A stretch of 64,000 nucleotides of DNA from Deltaproteobacteria bacterium (GCA_021781535.1 JAJXWO010000013.1:22255-86254), one strand, 5' to 3'; positions 27,023-37,905 are shown, counted from the first letter of the stretch. Notes: generated by a model not told the origin, from the sequence alone. Program-made: numbers and translations.

Positions 27023-27035
27023 CATTTGAGGCACA

Positions 27036-27323
27036 ATGCGCTTAAAAGAGGAACAGATCCGGGGGCTGGCAGAAAAGATTTACAATGATCTGTCGGCAGA
27101 CCTGCTGATAACGCCGCGCGGAGAGCGCGGGGTGGTCATTGACGGGATTGTCCGCACCATTGCGAAAAACTTTGCCGTTGAGCAGAAGCTGGAGCAGGAT
27201 GCGGAGAAGCTGCTGGATGAAACCATGGCGGCAATGGGCAGCGGTGCGGCTGAAATAGATCGCCGCCGGATGCTGAAAATGGTTAAGGAAAAGCTGGCCA
27301 AGGAACGGAAGATAGTCCTGTGA
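27036..27323 (+). CDS. DUF507 family protein
   Basis: 95 residues, helical and highly charged: MRLKEEQIRGLAEKIYNDL, then LDETMAAMGSGAAEIDRRRMLKMVKEKLAKER. It matches the DUF507 pattern. Such genes occur as a pair in Geobacter-type genomes. Function unknown. The ribosome-binding site GAGG is 4 bp upstream. First of two DUF507 genes. Confidence 0.85.
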   Translation: MRLKEEQIRGLAEKIYNDLSADLLITPRGERGVVIDGIVRTIAKNFAVEQKLEQDAEKLLDETMAAMGSGAAEIDRRRMLKMVKEKLAKERKIVL

Positions 27324-27332
27324 GGTAGTACC

Positions 27333-27593
27333 ATGTCATTATCAGAAGATCGCATTTCAACGATGGCCCATGAAATAATGACGTGTATCTGGCGGGACGA
27401 CCTGGCCGACATATCTGATGAAAGTCGTGCACTGAGCCGGGTCAAGCAGTCTCTGGAAGCTTTTTTTGGCTCTGTGGAGGAGATCGAAGCGGCGGTCAGG
27501 GCAAAGCTTCGCAACAAAGCACCCGGTAGTCGGGATTACGATGTTCTCTACCAGAAGTTTTACCACGACGAAATGGCGCGGAGAAATCTGTAA
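27333..27593 (+). CDS. DUF507 family protein, second copy
   Basis: 86 residues: MSLSEDRISTMAHEIMTCIW at the start and SRDYDVLYQKFYHDEMARRNL at the end. Related to the preceding gene in pattern and length, but diverged. Separated from it by 9 bp, so co-transcribed; the pair may form a heterodimer. Confidence 0.83.
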   Translation: MSLSEDRISTMAHEIMTCIWRDDLADISDESRALSRVKQSLEAFFGSVEEIEAAVRAKLRNKAPGSRDYDVLYQKFYHDEMARRNL

Positions 27594-27688
27594 AAATCCG
27601 GCGGGTGCGGGTGCCACGCGACCGGTCCCGTATTTTTCTTTAGCAATGATGTCGAAAACGCCAGCTCATTATTATACTCACTCTTCCC

Positions 27689-27717
27689 GGCCATGAGCAG
27701 CAGCTCACGGCCTTTTT
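27689..27717 (+). terminator. Terminator after the DUF507 pair
   Basis: GGCCATGAGC - AGCA - GCTCACGGCC plus T run. An in-frame Met of the slt reading frame at 27693 lies inside this hairpin, which argues for the later slt start. Confidence 0.8.
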
Positions 27718-27734
27718 CACGAAAGGCAGATATT

Positions 27735-29825
27735 ATGTTGTATCGTTTCAGGTTGATTTTGCCGGCATGTGCAGGACTGCTGTTTTTAATCGGCACCACT
27801 CGCTCCGTACACGCGGATGACTATGCGAACCGTGCTGCCGCACACTACCGTGATAAGGATTTTGCCGGCGCTTATGCATTGGCCGGCAAATCATCCGATC
27901 AAACGCATCGCTCCTATCTCCTTGGAATGGCGGCATTTCGTTTGGAAAAATTCGATGAAGCAGCGGTGCTACTGGCCGATGCAGAACAGAAGTTGCCGCT
28001 GATAGCCGAGTATGCCGCATTGTTTCAGGCAGAAGCGCTCCTGAAATTGAAGAGATATCCTGCCGCATCTGCCAAAGCGGCGTCGATTAATTCGTCCGTT
28101 GCGTCTGCCAGAGTGGTGCGCCGTTCGGAAAAACTGTATGCCGACATTCTGTATGAGGCTGGGGACTACAAGGGAGCGCTTAAGGCCTTTCAATCATTCA
28201 TGGAGAAATACCCTTCAGGCGGCGACGCTGTCGATGCCAGCTTTTCGTCAGCACGGTGTCGGGAAGCGTTGGCGGATGCCGGCGGGGCACTGATGATCTA
28301 TCGAAGCATCTGGCTCAATAACCCGGCCTCACCTCTTGCCGCCAGAGCACAAGAGCGGCTCAAACAACTTGAACGCCCTGGACTTGTTGCCACACCGTAT
28401 ACGGCTGCAGAGCTTTTGAAGCGTGCTTCTATCCTCTATGCCCAGCGCAAGTACAGTGCCTCCTTGAATACGCTGGAAATGATCCCGGCGGAATCCGCTC
28501 CTCAGGATATTACAGGCCGGATCGATCTGCGGACCGGCATGGCGCTCTATCGCCTGAGGAGGTACAAACAGGCTGAAAAACTGTTCCGCAAGGCAGCTGC
28601 CAGCCTTCAGCCCGGAGTGCGTTCCGAAGCCCGTTTCTGGCTGGCCAAGTCACTTGAACGGCAGGATCTGAAAGCGCAGGCTCTTGTACTGTACTTGGAG
28701 CTGGGTGGCGAAGGTAAAAAACAGGAATTTGCTGCTGCTGCCATGAATGAAGCGGCCGGAATGAAGCGTGGGCTCGGGCTCTATGCTGAAGCGGCCCTTT
28801 TGTTCGAGCAGGCCGCCACGCTTGCGCCCGACGCAAAAGTCATGGCTAAATCGATCTGGAATTCGGGATGGAGCCGTTACCTGGCGGGTGAATATCCTGC
28901 CGCTGTCGATGATTTCAAGAGGCTGCTTGCTAATACAGCCCAGCGCGAGAAAATACTGTACTGGTTGGGGAGGACGTTTGAAAAAAGTGGTGACGCTGCC
29001 GCCACCACGTACTATAACTACCTGCTCAGCGAGTTCCCCTCCGGTTTCTATGCCACCTGGTATCGTGAACAGAAGGGAATAAAAGACACCCGTGAATCAT
29101 TCGGCAATCACGACGTACTGGCAGGACTCCCGCTCGTATCCGGATTTGACAAAGCGCGCCTGCTTGCCTCACTCGGAATGCTTGAAGAGGCCCGATCAGA
29201 GATGGCAGTGGCCCGTAAAAAATATGGCGAGAAGAAGGGGCAATTTCCTGTCCTTGCCAGGGTCTATCTCGAAATGCGTGATTTTGGCTCGGCAATCTAC
29301 CTGTTTACACAAAACGGCCCCGTGGCGTGGAAAAAAGAGACCTTACCGCTCTGGGCGGCAGGCTATCCGCGCGCTTATACTGATCTCGTCAGCCAGAATG
29401 CCGTCCTTAACGGGTTGTCAGAAGGGCTGGTGTATGCGATGATTCGCGCCGAAAGTGGTTTTGCCCCTGCCATCAAGTCGGGCGCCGGAGCAATCGGGTT
29501 AATGCAGATGATGCCTGCCACGGCCAAGATGACCGCCCATGAAAAAGGGGAGTTTAACCCGCTTCGTCTGACCGTGCCGGAATATAATATCCGTTTGGGC
29601 ACCAGGCATCTGAGCCATTTGATGAAAGAGCAAAATAATGATCCGGTCGACATGGCTGCGTCTTATAACGCCGGATCAGGTGCGCTTGGCCGATGGAAAA
29701 ACAATTTTAAGGGGCTGGCGAAGGATGAATTCATCGAGAGCATCCCTTATAAGGAAACCCGCGACTATGTAAAAAAAGTGTACGCTTCGGCGGCTACGTA
29801 TCGTCAGCTGTATGGATTGAAATAG
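27735..29825 (+). CDS. slt: Soluble lytic murein transglycosylase
   Basis: 696 residues from the ATG at 27735, which gives a signal peptide (MLYRFRLILPACAGLLFLIG, cleavage after VHA). About 480 residues of TPR-like superhelix follow. The C-terminal SLT domain has catalytic Glu in MIRAESGFAPAIKSGAGAIG, then LMQMMPATA and AASYNAGSGALGRW. Periplasmic Slt70-like enzyme that cleaves glycan strands to 1,6-anhydromuropeptides. Longer than the lipoprotein at 2811 and of different architecture. Confidence 0.93.
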   Translation: MLYRFRLILPACAGLLFLIGTTRSVHADDYANRAAAHYRDKDFAGAYALAGKSSDQTHRSYLLGMAAFRLEKFDEAAVLLADAEQKLPLIAEYAALFQAEALLKLKRYPAASAKAASINSSVASARVVRRSEKLYADILYEAGDYKGALKAFQSFMEKYPSGGDAVDASFSSARCREALADAGGALMIYRSIWLNNPASPLAARAQERLKQLERPGLVATPYTAAELLKRASILYAQRKYSASLNTLEMIPAESAPQDITGRIDLRTGMALYRLRRYKQAEKLFRKAAASLQPGVRSEARFWLAKSLERQDLKAQALVLYLELGGEGKKQEFAAAAMNEAAGMKRGLGLYAEAALLFEQAATLAPDAKVMAKSIWNSGWSRYLAGEYPAAVDDFKRLLANTAQREKILYWLGRTFEKSGDAAATTYYNYLLSEFPSGFYATWYREQKGIKDTRESFGNHDVLAGLPLVSGFDKARLLASLGMLEEARSEMAVARKKYGEKKGQFPVLARVYLEMRDFGSAIYLFTQNGPVAWKKETLPLWAAGYPRAYTDLVSQNAVLNGLSEGLVYAMIRAESGFAPAIKSGAGAIGLMQMMPATAKMTAHEKGEFNPLRLTVPEYNIRLGTRHLSHLMKEQNNDPVDMAASYNAGSGALGRWKNNFKGLAKDEFIESIPYKETRDYVKKVYASAATYRQLYGLK

Positions 29826-29876
29826 TTTTCGGCCAACGACCGGTCGCTCATTTTAACACCCGAAAGGCTTACCAGG

Positions 29877-32489
29877 ATGGCAGAACAAACCCCGATGATG
29901 CGACAATATCTGGAGATCAAGTCGGGATACCCCGATGCAATCCTCTTCTTCCGCATGGGGGACTTTTACGAAATGTTTCTGGATGATGCCCTGCTGGCTT
30001 CCCGAGTGCTGGATATCGCCCTGACCTCCCGCAACAAGGGAAGTGGCGACGAGATCCCTTTTTGCGGTGTCCCGTTTCATTCTGCAGCTCCCTATGTCGC
30101 CCGGCTGATTGAAACCGGCCATAAGGTGGCCATTTGTGAACAGGTAGAAGATCCGAAACAGGCGAAGGGAATTGTCCGGCGTGAGGTTGTCAGGGTCGTT
30201 ACTCCCGGCCTTCTGATCGAGTCCGAAAGCCTTGTCCCGGACGAAAATAATTATCTGCTGGCACTTTGCGAAGCGTCAGGCGGCAGATGGGGGTGCGCCT
30301 GGTTGGATGTTTCCACCGGCGAGTTCCGTGCAACGGAATTGGCCGGAGCCTCTGCCGTGCTGGCGGAAGCTGTTGGAGTCAATCCCCGTGAAATTCTGCT
30401 CTCCGATACCCTTGATCGTGAAGCGCTGCCGGCTGATCTGCGCTCATTTTTAAGTGAGCGGATTGTTTCCCGGGCCCCGGGCTGGATCTATGATCGCGAC
30501 TATGCCACCACGCTGCTCTGCGGTCATTTCGGTGCCGCTTCTGACGAGGCGCTCGGCCTGGATGGGTCACCGACCGCCCTGCTTGCCGCCGCGGCCGCCC
30601 TCTATTATCTGCGTGAAAACCGCAAGGCTGCCCTGCCGCACATCCGTGACATTATCGTCTCAAAGCGCAGCCAGCATCTGGCTCTTGATCCCGCCACCCG
30701 TCGCAATCTGGAAATCACCGCCAGCATGGCGGAAGGGAAACGCACCGGTTCACTGCTTGGATGTCTGGATCGCACCGGTACCGCAATGGGAGCCCGCCGT
30801 TTGAAACAGTGGCTCAGTTACCCGCTCATCGAGCTGGAGCCGATCAGGCAGCGGCTTGATGCGGTCGAAGAGCTGCAGGATTCGCCACGCCTGCGTGAAG
30901 ATTTGACCGCACGCTTGAAGAACGTCGCCGATATGGAGCGGCTTAACGGCCGCATCGGCATGGCCAGCGCCGGTGGGCGCGACCTGCGGGCGCTTCATGA
31001 TTCGTTGGTTCACCTCCCTCCGTTGCTGGACCGCTTGGCAGAGGGGCGGTGTTCTCTGCTGCAGTCGCTTACCATCGCTATTGATCCTCTGGATGACCTC
31101 TGCTCGCTGATGTCACGAGGTATTATCGAAAACCCTCCATTTTCGCTTCGTGAAGGGGGGATCATCGCATCCGGTTACAATGCCGAACTCGACGAGTTGC
31201 GCGCCATCAGCAGCGAAGGGAAGGGGTTTATTGCCCGGCTCGAAGCCCAGGAACGGGCACGAACCGGCATATCGACCCTTAAAATCCGCTACAATCGGGT
31301 TTTCGGCTATTCGATCGAGATTACTAAAAGCAATCTGGCATCTGTCCCTCCCGATTACACCCGCCGCCAGACGCTGGCTAATGCCGAGCGCTATGTCACT
31401 GAAGAGTTGAAAAACTATGAAGAAAAAGTGTTGGGGGCAGAAGAGCGGATCTGTAATCTGGAGTTTACCCTGTTTCAGGAAATCCGCGAACTGGTAGCCG
31501 GTCAGGCCGAACGGATTGCCCGGACGGCCGATAGTCTGGCGATTCTTGATGTGCTCCTCTCGCTGGCAACGGTGGCCGCTGAGCGTAACTACTGCAAGCC
31601 GCTGGTAGATGAATCTGATGTTATCGATATTCGCGATGGCCGTCACCCGGTGATCGAGGCGATGAAGCTGGGGGAGCGCTTCGTGCCGAACGATACCCTG
31701 CTTGATGCCGAGGGTAACCAGTTGTTGATGATTACCGGACCAAATATGGCAGGTAAATCGACCTATATGCGTCAGGTGGCGCTGATCACACTGATGGCCC
31801 AGGCCGGCAGCTTCGTCCCGGCCACGGCGGCGCGCATCGGTATTGCTGACCGCATTTTCACCCGCGTCGGGGCTGGCGATAATCTGGCCCGCGGCCAGTC
31901 CACCTTCATGCTGGAGATGATGGAAGCTGCCGGGATTCTCCGCAACGCCACCCCCCGGAGCCTGATTATCATGGATGAAATCGGTCGCGGGACCTCGACC
32001 TTTGACGGTGTATCCATCGCCTGGGCAGTGGCTGAATACATTCATGACACTCCCACGTGCCGCAGTCGCACCCTCTTTGCCACCCATTACCATGAACTTA
32101 CCGAGCTGGCTGTCACCCGCGACCGGATCAAAAACTTTACGGTTGCCGTGCGTGAATGGAACGACCAGGTTATCTTTCTTCGCACCATTGTTCCCGGTGG
32201 CGCCTCCCATTCCTACGGCATCCAGGTGGCTCGTCTTGCGGGTATGCCGGCTGACGTGATTGAACGGGCCAAAGAAATTTTGCGTAACCTCGAGAACGGC
32301 GAGTTTGAAGAGGGTGCCCCGCGCCTGGCCAAGAGCACCAAAAAACCGCTTCGCGAACCGTCACCCCAGTTCTCGCTGTTTGAAACAAGCGAGGATCAGT
32401 TGCGCCAACGTCTGAAAAAACTGAACATCTCCACCCTGACGCCACTGGAAGCGCTCAACCTGCTTGATGAACTGAAACGGATGGTGTGA
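29877..32489 (+). CDS. mutS: DNA mismatch repair protein MutS
   Basis: 870 residues. Mismatch-recognition Phe in [11 protein letters not shown] near residue 36; connector, lever and clamp domains; ATPase Walker [14 protein letters not shown] near residue 620; ABC-type signature-like [13 protein letters not shown]; Walker [27 protein letters not shown]. MutS1 type. The C-terminal region [14 protein letters not shown] binds the beta clamp/tetramerises in related proteins. Start with AAAGG 15 bp upstream. Confidence 0.98.
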   Translation: MAEQTPMMRQYLEIKSGYPDAILFFRMGDFYEMFLDDALLASRVLDIALTSRNKGSGDEIPFCGVPFHSAAPYVARLIETGHKVAICEQVEDPKQAKGIVRREVVRVVTPGLLIESESLVPDENNYLLALCEASGGRWGCAWLDVSTGEFRATELAGASAVLAEAVGVNPREILLSDTLDREALPADLRSFLSERIVSRAPGWIYDRDYATTLLCGHFGAASDEALGLDGSPTALLAAAAALYYLRENRKAALPHIRDIIVSKRSQHLALDPATRRNLEITASMAEGKRTGSLLGCLDRTGTAMGARRLKQWLSYPLIELEPIRQRLDAVEELQDSPRLREDLTARLKNVADMERLNGRIGMASAGGRDLRALHDSLVHLPPLLDRLAEGRCSLLQSLTIAIDPLDDLCSLMSRGIIENPPFSLREGGIIASGYNAELDELRAISSEGKGFIARLEAQERARTGISTLKIRYNRVFGYSIEITKSNLASVPPDYTRRQTLANAERYVTEELKNYEEKVLGAEERICNLEFTLFQEIRELVAGQAERIARTADSLAILDVLLSLATVAAERNYCKPLVDESDVIDIRDGRHPVIEAMKLGERFVPNDTLLDAEGNQLLMITGPNMAGKSTYMRQVALITLMAQAGSFVPATAARIGIADRIFTRVGAGDNLARGQSTFMLEMMEAAGILRNATPRSLIIMDEIGRGTSTFDGVSIAWAVAEYIHDTPTCRSRTLFATHYHELTELAVTRDRIKNFTVAVREWNDQVIFLRTIVPGGASHSYGIQVARLAGMPADVIERAKEILRNLENGEFEEGAPRLAKSTKKPLREPSPQFSLFETSEDQLRQRLKKLNISTLTPLEALNLLDELKRMV

Positions 32490-32495
32490 TACGGG

Positions 32496-32573
32496 ATGAA
32501 TGTTGACGCAATTATGTTGTTATTCGATGAACGGTCACAGAGTCTGCTGGATTACCTGAAAAGGAAACTATAA
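32496..32573 (+). CDS. Possible 25-residue ORF upstream of the RRM gene
   Basis: ATG at 32496, ends TAA immediately followed by the ATG of the RRM gene (TAAATG). GGG lies just before the start. Translation would read MNVDAIMLLFDERSQS and onward. It may couple translation of the RRM gene or be chance. Low confidence. Confidence 0.3.
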   Translation: MNVDAIMLLFDERSQSLLDYLKRKL

Positions 32574-32879
32574 ATGGGCGTTGAAGTTTATGTGGGGCAT
32601 GTTTCCGCTAGCGTCACGGAAGATGAGATGCGGAAGCTGTTCTCGGTAGTGGGTACTGTTACGTCTGTTCATTTGGTAGTCGATCCCGACTCCGGTGAAT
32701 TCAGAGGGTGTGGGTACGTCAGGATGTCAACCGAAGAAGAGGCCCGGGATGCGATTGATCTCCTGAATGGCGCCAAGCTTGGTAATTCCCTGATCGTTGT
32801 AAAAAATGCTCCACCCAAGACGTTTAAAAAAACCGGATCGGGTGCTCATGGCGGAAAGTTGGTTAAAAAGAAGGAGTGA
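32574..32879 (+). CDS. RRM-domain RNA-binding protein
   Basis: 101 residues: one RNA recognition motif with RNP2 VYVGHVSASV and RNP1 RGCGYVRM, then a basic Lys-rich tail. RNP1 is typical except Cys at the third position. Bacterial RRM proteins of this size are thought to act in cold adaptation or small-RNA handling; the target here is unknown. Confidence 0.9.
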   Translation: MGVEVYVGHVSASVTEDEMRKLFSVVGTVTSVHLVVDPDSGEFRGCGYVRMSTEEEARDAIDLLNGAKLGNSLIVVKNAPPKTFKKTGSGAHGGKLVKKKE

Positions 32880-33003
32880 GGAGTTGTGATCTGGAAAGTG
32901 AACGTGGAAGATGTTCATGCCCTCATTACTTGAAACATATCGATATTTCTGTTAAAAGGCACAGAACTCTTTCAGAGCGACCCTGTTGCAATAAAGCGAC
33001 CCC

Positions 33004-34263
33004 ATGAATCGATTCCTCCAAATAATGATGTTTCTCCTGATACCTTGTCTGATGGCGCCGCTTCCGTCTTTTGCAGCCAGGCACACCAAGGGTATTGCCG
33101 TGGAAAAAGCATCAGCTGCTTCAGGCCGACTTGCTGTTCTCCATGAGATGAAACACTGGTCGAACCCTGATTACACCCGCATTTCGCTGGAACTTGATCG
33201 AGATGTGACATGGGATGCTCACGAACTCGGCAAATACGCTCCCGGAAAGCCCGGTAGGGTCTATATTGATTTGAAACAGACACGCATGGGGAAAAATGTC
33301 AGGAATATAACTATCGAAGATGGCCTGCTGAAGGATGCCCGGGCTGGACAGTACAGGCCTGATGTGGTGAGGGTGGTGCTGGATACCGAAAATATAAAAG
33401 ATTATAAAATATTTTCTCTGTCCAATCCGACGCGATTGGTGATCGATGTCCGCGGGGGACGACCGACAGAAATAGCGCGTCTTGATCAGACAATCAGTGC
33501 GGCGCCTGAACGGGGCGTCACGCTGAAAAGTGAGCAACCGTCTGCTGCCGTAGAAAAGGAATCCAGGCGTTCAAAAAAGCAGAGTGTTTCAAAAATCAGG
33601 AGGATTGTGGTAGATCCCGGTCACGGTGGGCACGATCCGGGTGCCGTTGGACCAAGTGGCATCCAGGAAAAGGACGTCGTTTTGGCCATCGGGCTCAGGT
33701 TGAGGGAACTGCTCAAGGATGAGCTGGGGGTGGATGTCGTTATGACGCGCTCAACCGATATATTTATCCCGCTGGAGGAACGCACGGCTATCGCCAACAA
33801 AGTCGGCGCCGACCTGTTCCTTTCTGTGCATGCCAACGCTGCGCCAAACCACTCTGCAGCCGGTATTGAAACGTACTACCTCAATCTGGCCAAGACCGAC
33901 AAGGTGGCGCAATTGGCCGCCAAGGAGAACGGCACGACTCTTGACAAGGTCAGTATGTTGCAGGGGGTTCTGTTTGATCTGATGGCAAACTATAAATTAA
34001 ACGATTCGGCACATCTGGCCGATGAAGTTCAGAAGGCACTCCATAAAAAAATCCGTACCCACCACAGCGACGTAAAAAACCTGGGGGTCAAGCAGGGTCC
34101 ATTCTATGTGCTAATAGGAGCAGCCATGCCCAGCATCCTGGTTGAAACCGCCTTTGTTTCAAACCCTACCGAAGAATCCCGTCTCAAAGATCCCGTTTAT
34201 CAGCAGATGGTTGCCGAAGGCATACTGGAGGGGGTCCGCAGCTATATTACCAGCCTGAAGTGA
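33004..34263 (+). CDS. amiC: N-acetylmuramoyl-L-alanine amidase, AMIN + Amidase_3
   Basis: 419 residues. A signal peptide (residues 1-24, ending SFAA), then an AMIN domain (about 40-160) for septal or pole targeting. A linker with basic residues leads to the zinc amidase domain: VDPGHGGHDPGAVG, then SVHANAA and VETAFVSNPTEE holding zinc ligands and catalytic Glu. Cleaves the amide bond between MurNAc and the stem peptide in cell separation. Symbol by architecture. Confidence 0.92.
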   Translation: MNRFLQIMMFLLIPCLMAPLPSFAARHTKGIAVEKASAASGRLAVLHEMKHWSNPDYTRISLELDRDVTWDAHELGKYAPGKPGRVYIDLKQTRMGKNVRNITIEDGLLKDARAGQYRPDVVRVVLDTENIKDYKIFSLSNPTRLVIDVRGGRPTEIARLDQTISAAPERGVTLKSEQPSAAVEKESRRSKKQSVSKIRRIVVDPGHGGHDPGAVGPSGIQEKDVVLAIGLRLRELLKDELGVDVVMTRSTDIFIPLEERTAIANKVGADLFLSVHANAAPNHSAAGIETYYLNLAKTDKVAQLAAKENGTTLDKVSMLQGVLFDLMANYKLNDSAHLADEVQKALHKKIRTHHSDVKNLGVKQGPFYVLIGAAMPSILVETAFVSNPTEESRLKDPVYQQMVAEGILEGVRSYITSLK

Positions 34264-34328
34264 TTTTCATGCTGAGGTGCTTGTATATAACTCAGGAGAC
34301 CGGTGTACCTATTCAGTCTGTACGAAAA

Positions 34329-34796
34329 TCAAGCAGGTTCACGGGCAGATATCTCTCCGGCAGTTGCCGGACGTACGGCAGTGACAGTGCCGATAAATAT
34401 CAATGCCATGCCGGATAACGGGTGATTGCCGTCCAGAACCGCTTTTCCATCAGCAATTTCCGTTACGGTATAAAAAACGGCGCTATCCTCTATGCCCCCC
34501 TCCATATCACCTTCAATCATCATTCCGACTTTCAGTGGTTGTGGCAGGTTTTCAACCGGTTCAATCTGCAGCAAATCAAAATCGTATTCGCCAAACGCAT
34601 CATTCGGTTGTAGTTTTACCGTTACGGAATCTCCAACGGTTTTCCCTTCCAATGCGTCTTCTATAGGGATAAAAACACCATCATATCCGCCGTGTAGGTA
34701 GACTATCGGTTCATCGCCCTTATCGAGCATATTTCCGTCCGGGTCTGTGAGGTTATAGCTGAGTGTGACGACTTTGTTTTTTCCTATGCGTATCAT
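34329..34796 (-). CDS. FKBP-type peptidyl-prolyl isomerase, SlyD-like
   Basis: 155 residues from ATG 34796 (MIRIGKNKVVTLSYNL), with GGA upstream. N-terminal FKBP half, then GGYDGVFIPIEDALEGKTVGDSV, then the inserted-flap region with NDAFGEYDFDLLQIEPVE, and final HPLSGMALIF. This is the SlyD order. It lacks the His-rich metal-binding tail of E. coli SlyD. Folding helper of the cytoplasm. Confidence 0.88.
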   Translation of the reverse strand: MIRIGKNKVVTLSYNLTDPDGNMLDKGDEPIVYLHGGYDGVFIPIEDALEGKTVGDSVTVKLQPNDAFGEYDFDLLQIEPVENLPQPLKVGMMIEGDMEGGIEDSAVFYTVTEIADGKAVLDGNHPLSGMALIFIGTVTAVRPATAGEISAREPA

Positions 34797-34885
34797 TATG
34801 GATCCTTGGTACAAAGTGTATTGCTGCTACAGCACTAATTATAATCAATAGTGTGGTAGCAAAACCGGGTTCAGGCGTCAATAGT

Positions 34886-35446
34886 TTACTGGACAATCTT
34901 CGGATGATGGGAATGCGTATCTGTAAGCTGTCTGGTGATGACATTGGCGATAGTGAGCCGTTCGGAGGATTCGGGGCTGTTTGATTGGGACAGATAGATG
35001 GAATTGATCGCTACCAGCAGTGTGTTAAGTTTGTCAAGATCAACGGCACTGGAGCCGGAGAGTGATTCAGTGCCGTTCAGATTCAGAGGGCAACAGTCAC
35101 TATTGCGTTGTCCATCAGCCGTGTAGATGATCGGCAGACCGTGGGTCCGGCAGATGACAGGGCGGGCATCATACAGCAGGCAGCGGTGATGAAGCAGGAG
35201 CGGGCATCGCTCGTTACCGGCATGTTTTGCAACGTGCCGGTAAATTTCTTCCGCCTGCTGCTCAGGCAGGCTTTCCACTGCTTCTCGCATGGCGGCGGCT
35301 TCCACCGGAAAAATAGTGATCGATGTACAGCAGGAGCTGCAACCTGACGAACAGGTTATTTGCTCTCCCAGTGATGCTGCAATAGAAGTGCACAGAGCAT
35401 CGACTCTGGCAATCAGTTGTTTGTAGTTATCAAGATAGTGTGCCAT
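34886..35446 (-). CDS. YkgJ-family cysteine cluster protein
   Basis: 186 residues with the zinc/iron-cluster pattern: ITCSSGCSSCCTS near residue 30 and CPLLLHHRCLLYDARPVICRTHGLPI later, the CxxxCxxCC...C...C...H signature. Function unknown in the family. It is 46 bp before prfA in gene order and could be co-transcribed with the FKBP gene. Confidence 0.85.
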   Translation of the reverse strand: MAHYLDNYKQLIARVDALCTSIAASLGEQITCSSGCSSCCTSITIFPVEAAAMREAVESLPEQQAEEIYRHVAKHAGNERCPLLLHHRCLLYDARPVICRTHGLPIIYTADGQRNSDCCPLNLNGTESLSGSSAVDLDKLNTLLVAINSIYLSQSNSPESSERLTIANVITRQLTDTHSHHPKIVQ

Positions 35447-35491
35447 AGGATGGGAATGTTGCCTGTTTTGATGCCGGAATACTGCGGCGTA

Positions 35492-36562
35492 TTAATTTCC
35501 TTCACTCTGGGCTTTAAGAGCCTCCATCTGGTAATACGCCCGTAAAGCATCCGTTATTTCCGTGATATCACCGGTCATGATCGAATCGAGACGATAAAGG
35601 GTCAACCCGATACGGTGATCGGTCATACGTCCCTGAGGGAAGTTGTAAGTGCGGATTCGCTCGCTCCGGTCACCAGATCCGACCTGCTGTTTGCGGTCTG
35701 CAGCCAGTTTGGAATCCTGAGCCTGTTGAATGGTGGCCAGGATGCGTGATTTGAGCACCTTCATGGCTGTCGCGCGGTTCTTTATCTGGCTCCGCTCTTC
35801 CTGGCAGGCGACGACCGTACCGGTCGGAAGGTGGGTGATGCGGACGGCGGAGTCGGTGGTATTGACGTGCTGACCACCGGCACCGGAAGAGCGATATACA
35901 TCTATCTTTAAATCATCCGGACGGATATCTATGTCAACATCTTCAGCTTCAGGCATGATAGCCACCGTACATGCACTGGTATGAATGCGTCCTTGGGCCT
36001 CGGTCTCAGGGACACGCTGGACGCGATGAGTTCCGGACTCGTACTTGAGTTTGGCAAAGACCCCCACACCCTCTACAGAAGCAATTATCTCCTTGTAGCC
36101 GCCCCGTTCAGATTCGGATGCAGAGATGACCTCAACCTTCCAGCGGTTGGCATCGGCGTAGCGCGAATACATGCGGAACAAGTCGCCGGCAAACAGGGCA
36201 GATTCGTCTCCGCCGGTACCGGCACGGATCTCCAGAATAACGCTCTTGTCATCATGAGGATCCTTGGGGAGCAGCAACAGCTGAATATCGGCATCAAGCT
36301 GTTCCTTTTCAGCTTCCAGGCATTTCAACTCGTCTTCTGCCATTTCTTTCATATCAGGATCGGCCAAGAGTTCGCGGTTGTCTGAAATCTCACTCAGCAC
36401 TTTCCGGTAGCGGCGATAGGCTGCTACAAGTTCACTCAGGTCAGAATGTTCCCGGGAGAACTTGCGAAACTCCGGCTGGTTGGAAATAACTGCCGGGTCG
36501 GACAGTAGCGCCTCCAATTCCTGATAGCGTCGTTCCAGTTCTTCGATCTTGTCCATCATCAT
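35492..36562 (-). CDS. prfA: Peptide chain release factor 1
   Basis: 356 residues. GGQ motif in [19 protein letters not shown] for peptidyl-tRNA hydrolysis. Downstream [22 protein letters not shown] is conserved. The stop-codon-reading domain has the PET-type tripeptide in [15 protein letters not shown], placing it as RF1 (UAA/UAG) rather than RF2. prmC is not adjacent in the window. Confidence 0.96.
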   Translation of the reverse strand: MMMDKIEELERRYQELEALLSDPAVISNQPEFRKFSREHSDLSELVAAYRRYRKVLSEISDNRELLADPDMKEMAEDELKCLEAEKEQLDADIQLLLLPKDPHDDKSVILEIRAGTGGDESALFAGDLFRMYSRYADANRWKVEVISASESERGGYKEIIASVEGVGVFAKLKYESGTHRVQRVPETEAQGRIHTSACTVAIMPEAEDVDIDIRPDDLKIDVYRSSGAGGQHVNTTDSAVRITHLPTGTVVACQEERSQIKNRATAMKVLKSRILATIQQAQDSKLAADRKQQVGSGDRSERIRTYNFPQGRMTDHRIGLTLYRLDSIMTGDITEITDALRAYYQMEALKAQSEGN

Positions 36563-36597
36563 ACGTTGTAATCCATCACCGGTTGGCGGTGTTTCTG

Positions 36598-37473
36598 TTA
36601 AATTATCTTGTTCAGGGGGTATTCGATGATTCCCTCGGCACCCAGTTTAATGAGGTCCGGCACAACCGTACGTACCTCTTTTTCTGACAGGATGCTTTCA
36701 ATTGAGAGCCAATCTGAATTATAAAGGTGCGATACGGTAGGATTCTTGAGGCTGGGGAGCATCCGGGTAATTGCGTCAATCTTGTCGGCTGGAGCATTCA
36801 TTTTCAGGCCGACCATGCCTTCCGCATCAAGCGATGATTTCAACAGTGTCGCAATCTGGTTGATCTTAGCCCTTTTCCAGGGATCAGCCCAGGCAGATTT
36901 GCTGGCAAGCAAAACCGGTACGGACTCCATCAGTTCACACACGATGCGCAGGCCGTTTGCTTTGATGGTTGATCCGGTCTCGGTAACCTCGACAATGGCA
37001 TCGCAGAGACCGTCGACCACTTTCGCTTCGGTGGCACCCCAGGAAAACTCGACGTTAACCGGAATGTTGAGCTCGTCAAAATAGCGCTTGGTAAAGCCGA
37101 CCAGCTCAGTGGAAATAGTGGCACCGTGGAGATCTTCCGGTTTCTGTACTTTTGAATCGCCATTGACCACCAGTACCCAGCGGGCCGGCCGTCTGGAAAC
37201 TTTTGAATATACCATTTCACAGACTTCAACCACATCGGAGTCATTTTCCCGCACCCAGTCACGACCGGCAATCCCGGCATCAATAGTCTGGCGCTCAACG
37301 TATCTGGCCATCTCCTGCGGGCGGATCAGTTTACAGTTCATTTCGGTGTCATCGACGCCGGGAAAATAGCTGCGGGAGGAGATGCTGATCTGCCAGCCGG
37401 CCTTTTTAAAAAGACCGACAGTTGCGTCTTCAAGGCTTCCTTTGGGGATGCCGAAATTTAGAATATTTGACAT
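36598..37473 (-). CDS. hisG: ATP phosphoribosyltransferase
   Basis: 291 residues from ATG 37473 with AGAGGA in front. Long-form HisG: N-terminal [24 protein letters not shown] region [18 protein letters not shown], and a C-terminal ACT-like regulatory domain (about 215-291) for histidine feedback. Catalyses the first step of histidine synthesis. An in-frame extension to 37614 overlaps the hisI end and is rejected. Directly follows hisI. Confidence 0.95.
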   Translation of the reverse strand: MSNILNFGIPKGSLEDATVGLFKKAGWQISISSRSYFPGVDDTEMNCKLIRPQEMARYVERQTIDAGIAGRDWVRENDSDVVEVCEMVYSKVSRRPARWVLVVNGDSKVQKPEDLHGATISTELVGFTKRYFDELNIPVNVEFSWGATEAKVVDGLCDAIVEVTETGSTIKANGLRIVCELMESVPVLLASKSAWADPWKRAKINQIATLLKSSLDAEGMVGLKMNAPADKIDAITRMLPSLKNPTVSHLYNSDWLSIESILSEKEVRTVVPDLIKLGAEGIIEYPLNKII

Positions 37474-37492
37474 GATAATCCTCTTTCCACGT

Positions 37493-37873
37493 TTATGCTT
37501 TTTTGTAAACTTCGTTCGGGTCAAACAGCGGATTTGAGTGTTCCACCCACTGGCCGTTCTCCCATTTAACATAAAAACAGCTGCGGTTTCCGGTGTGACA
37601 AGCGGCCGGTCCATTCTGTTTTACCTTGATAACGACCGTATCGGCATCACAGTCGGTTAGAACTTCCATTACTTCCTGGGTATTGCCGGATTCTTCGCCC
37701 TTCATCCAGTATTTATTGCGGGTGCGGCTGAAAAACCAGGTTTTGCCGTCTTTTAGCGTCAAATCGAGAGTTTTCTTATCCATAAAGGCTACCATCAGAA
37801 TTTCACCGTTCTGGTAATCCTGAATAACGGCCGGAATCAATCCACCCATTTTATCGAAATCGATCTGAATCAT
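37493..37873 (-). CDS. hisI: Phosphoribosyl-AMP cyclohydrolase
   Basis: 126 residues, single-domain, with no HisE fusion. Signatures: [36 protein letters not shown] and [23 protein letters not shown] zinc/metal site ([10 protein letters not shown]). Third step of histidine synthesis. GGGAGG precedes the ATG. It borders the genomic island. Confidence 0.95.
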   Translation of the reverse strand: MIQIDFDKMGGLIPAVIQDYQNGEILMVAFMDKKTLDLTLKDGKTWFFSRTRNKYWMKGEESGNTQEVMEVLTDCDADTVVIKVKQNGPAACHTGNRSCFYVKWENGQWVEHSNPLFDPNEVYKKA

Positions 37874-37905
37874 GTTTTACCTCCCGAATTTACGTGATTA
37901 AAAAA

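Noticed and set aside
26876..27035. preQ1 riboswitch in the queC leader
   Set aside because: No preQ1-I or -II type loop or tail sequence could be found in the minus-strand leader.
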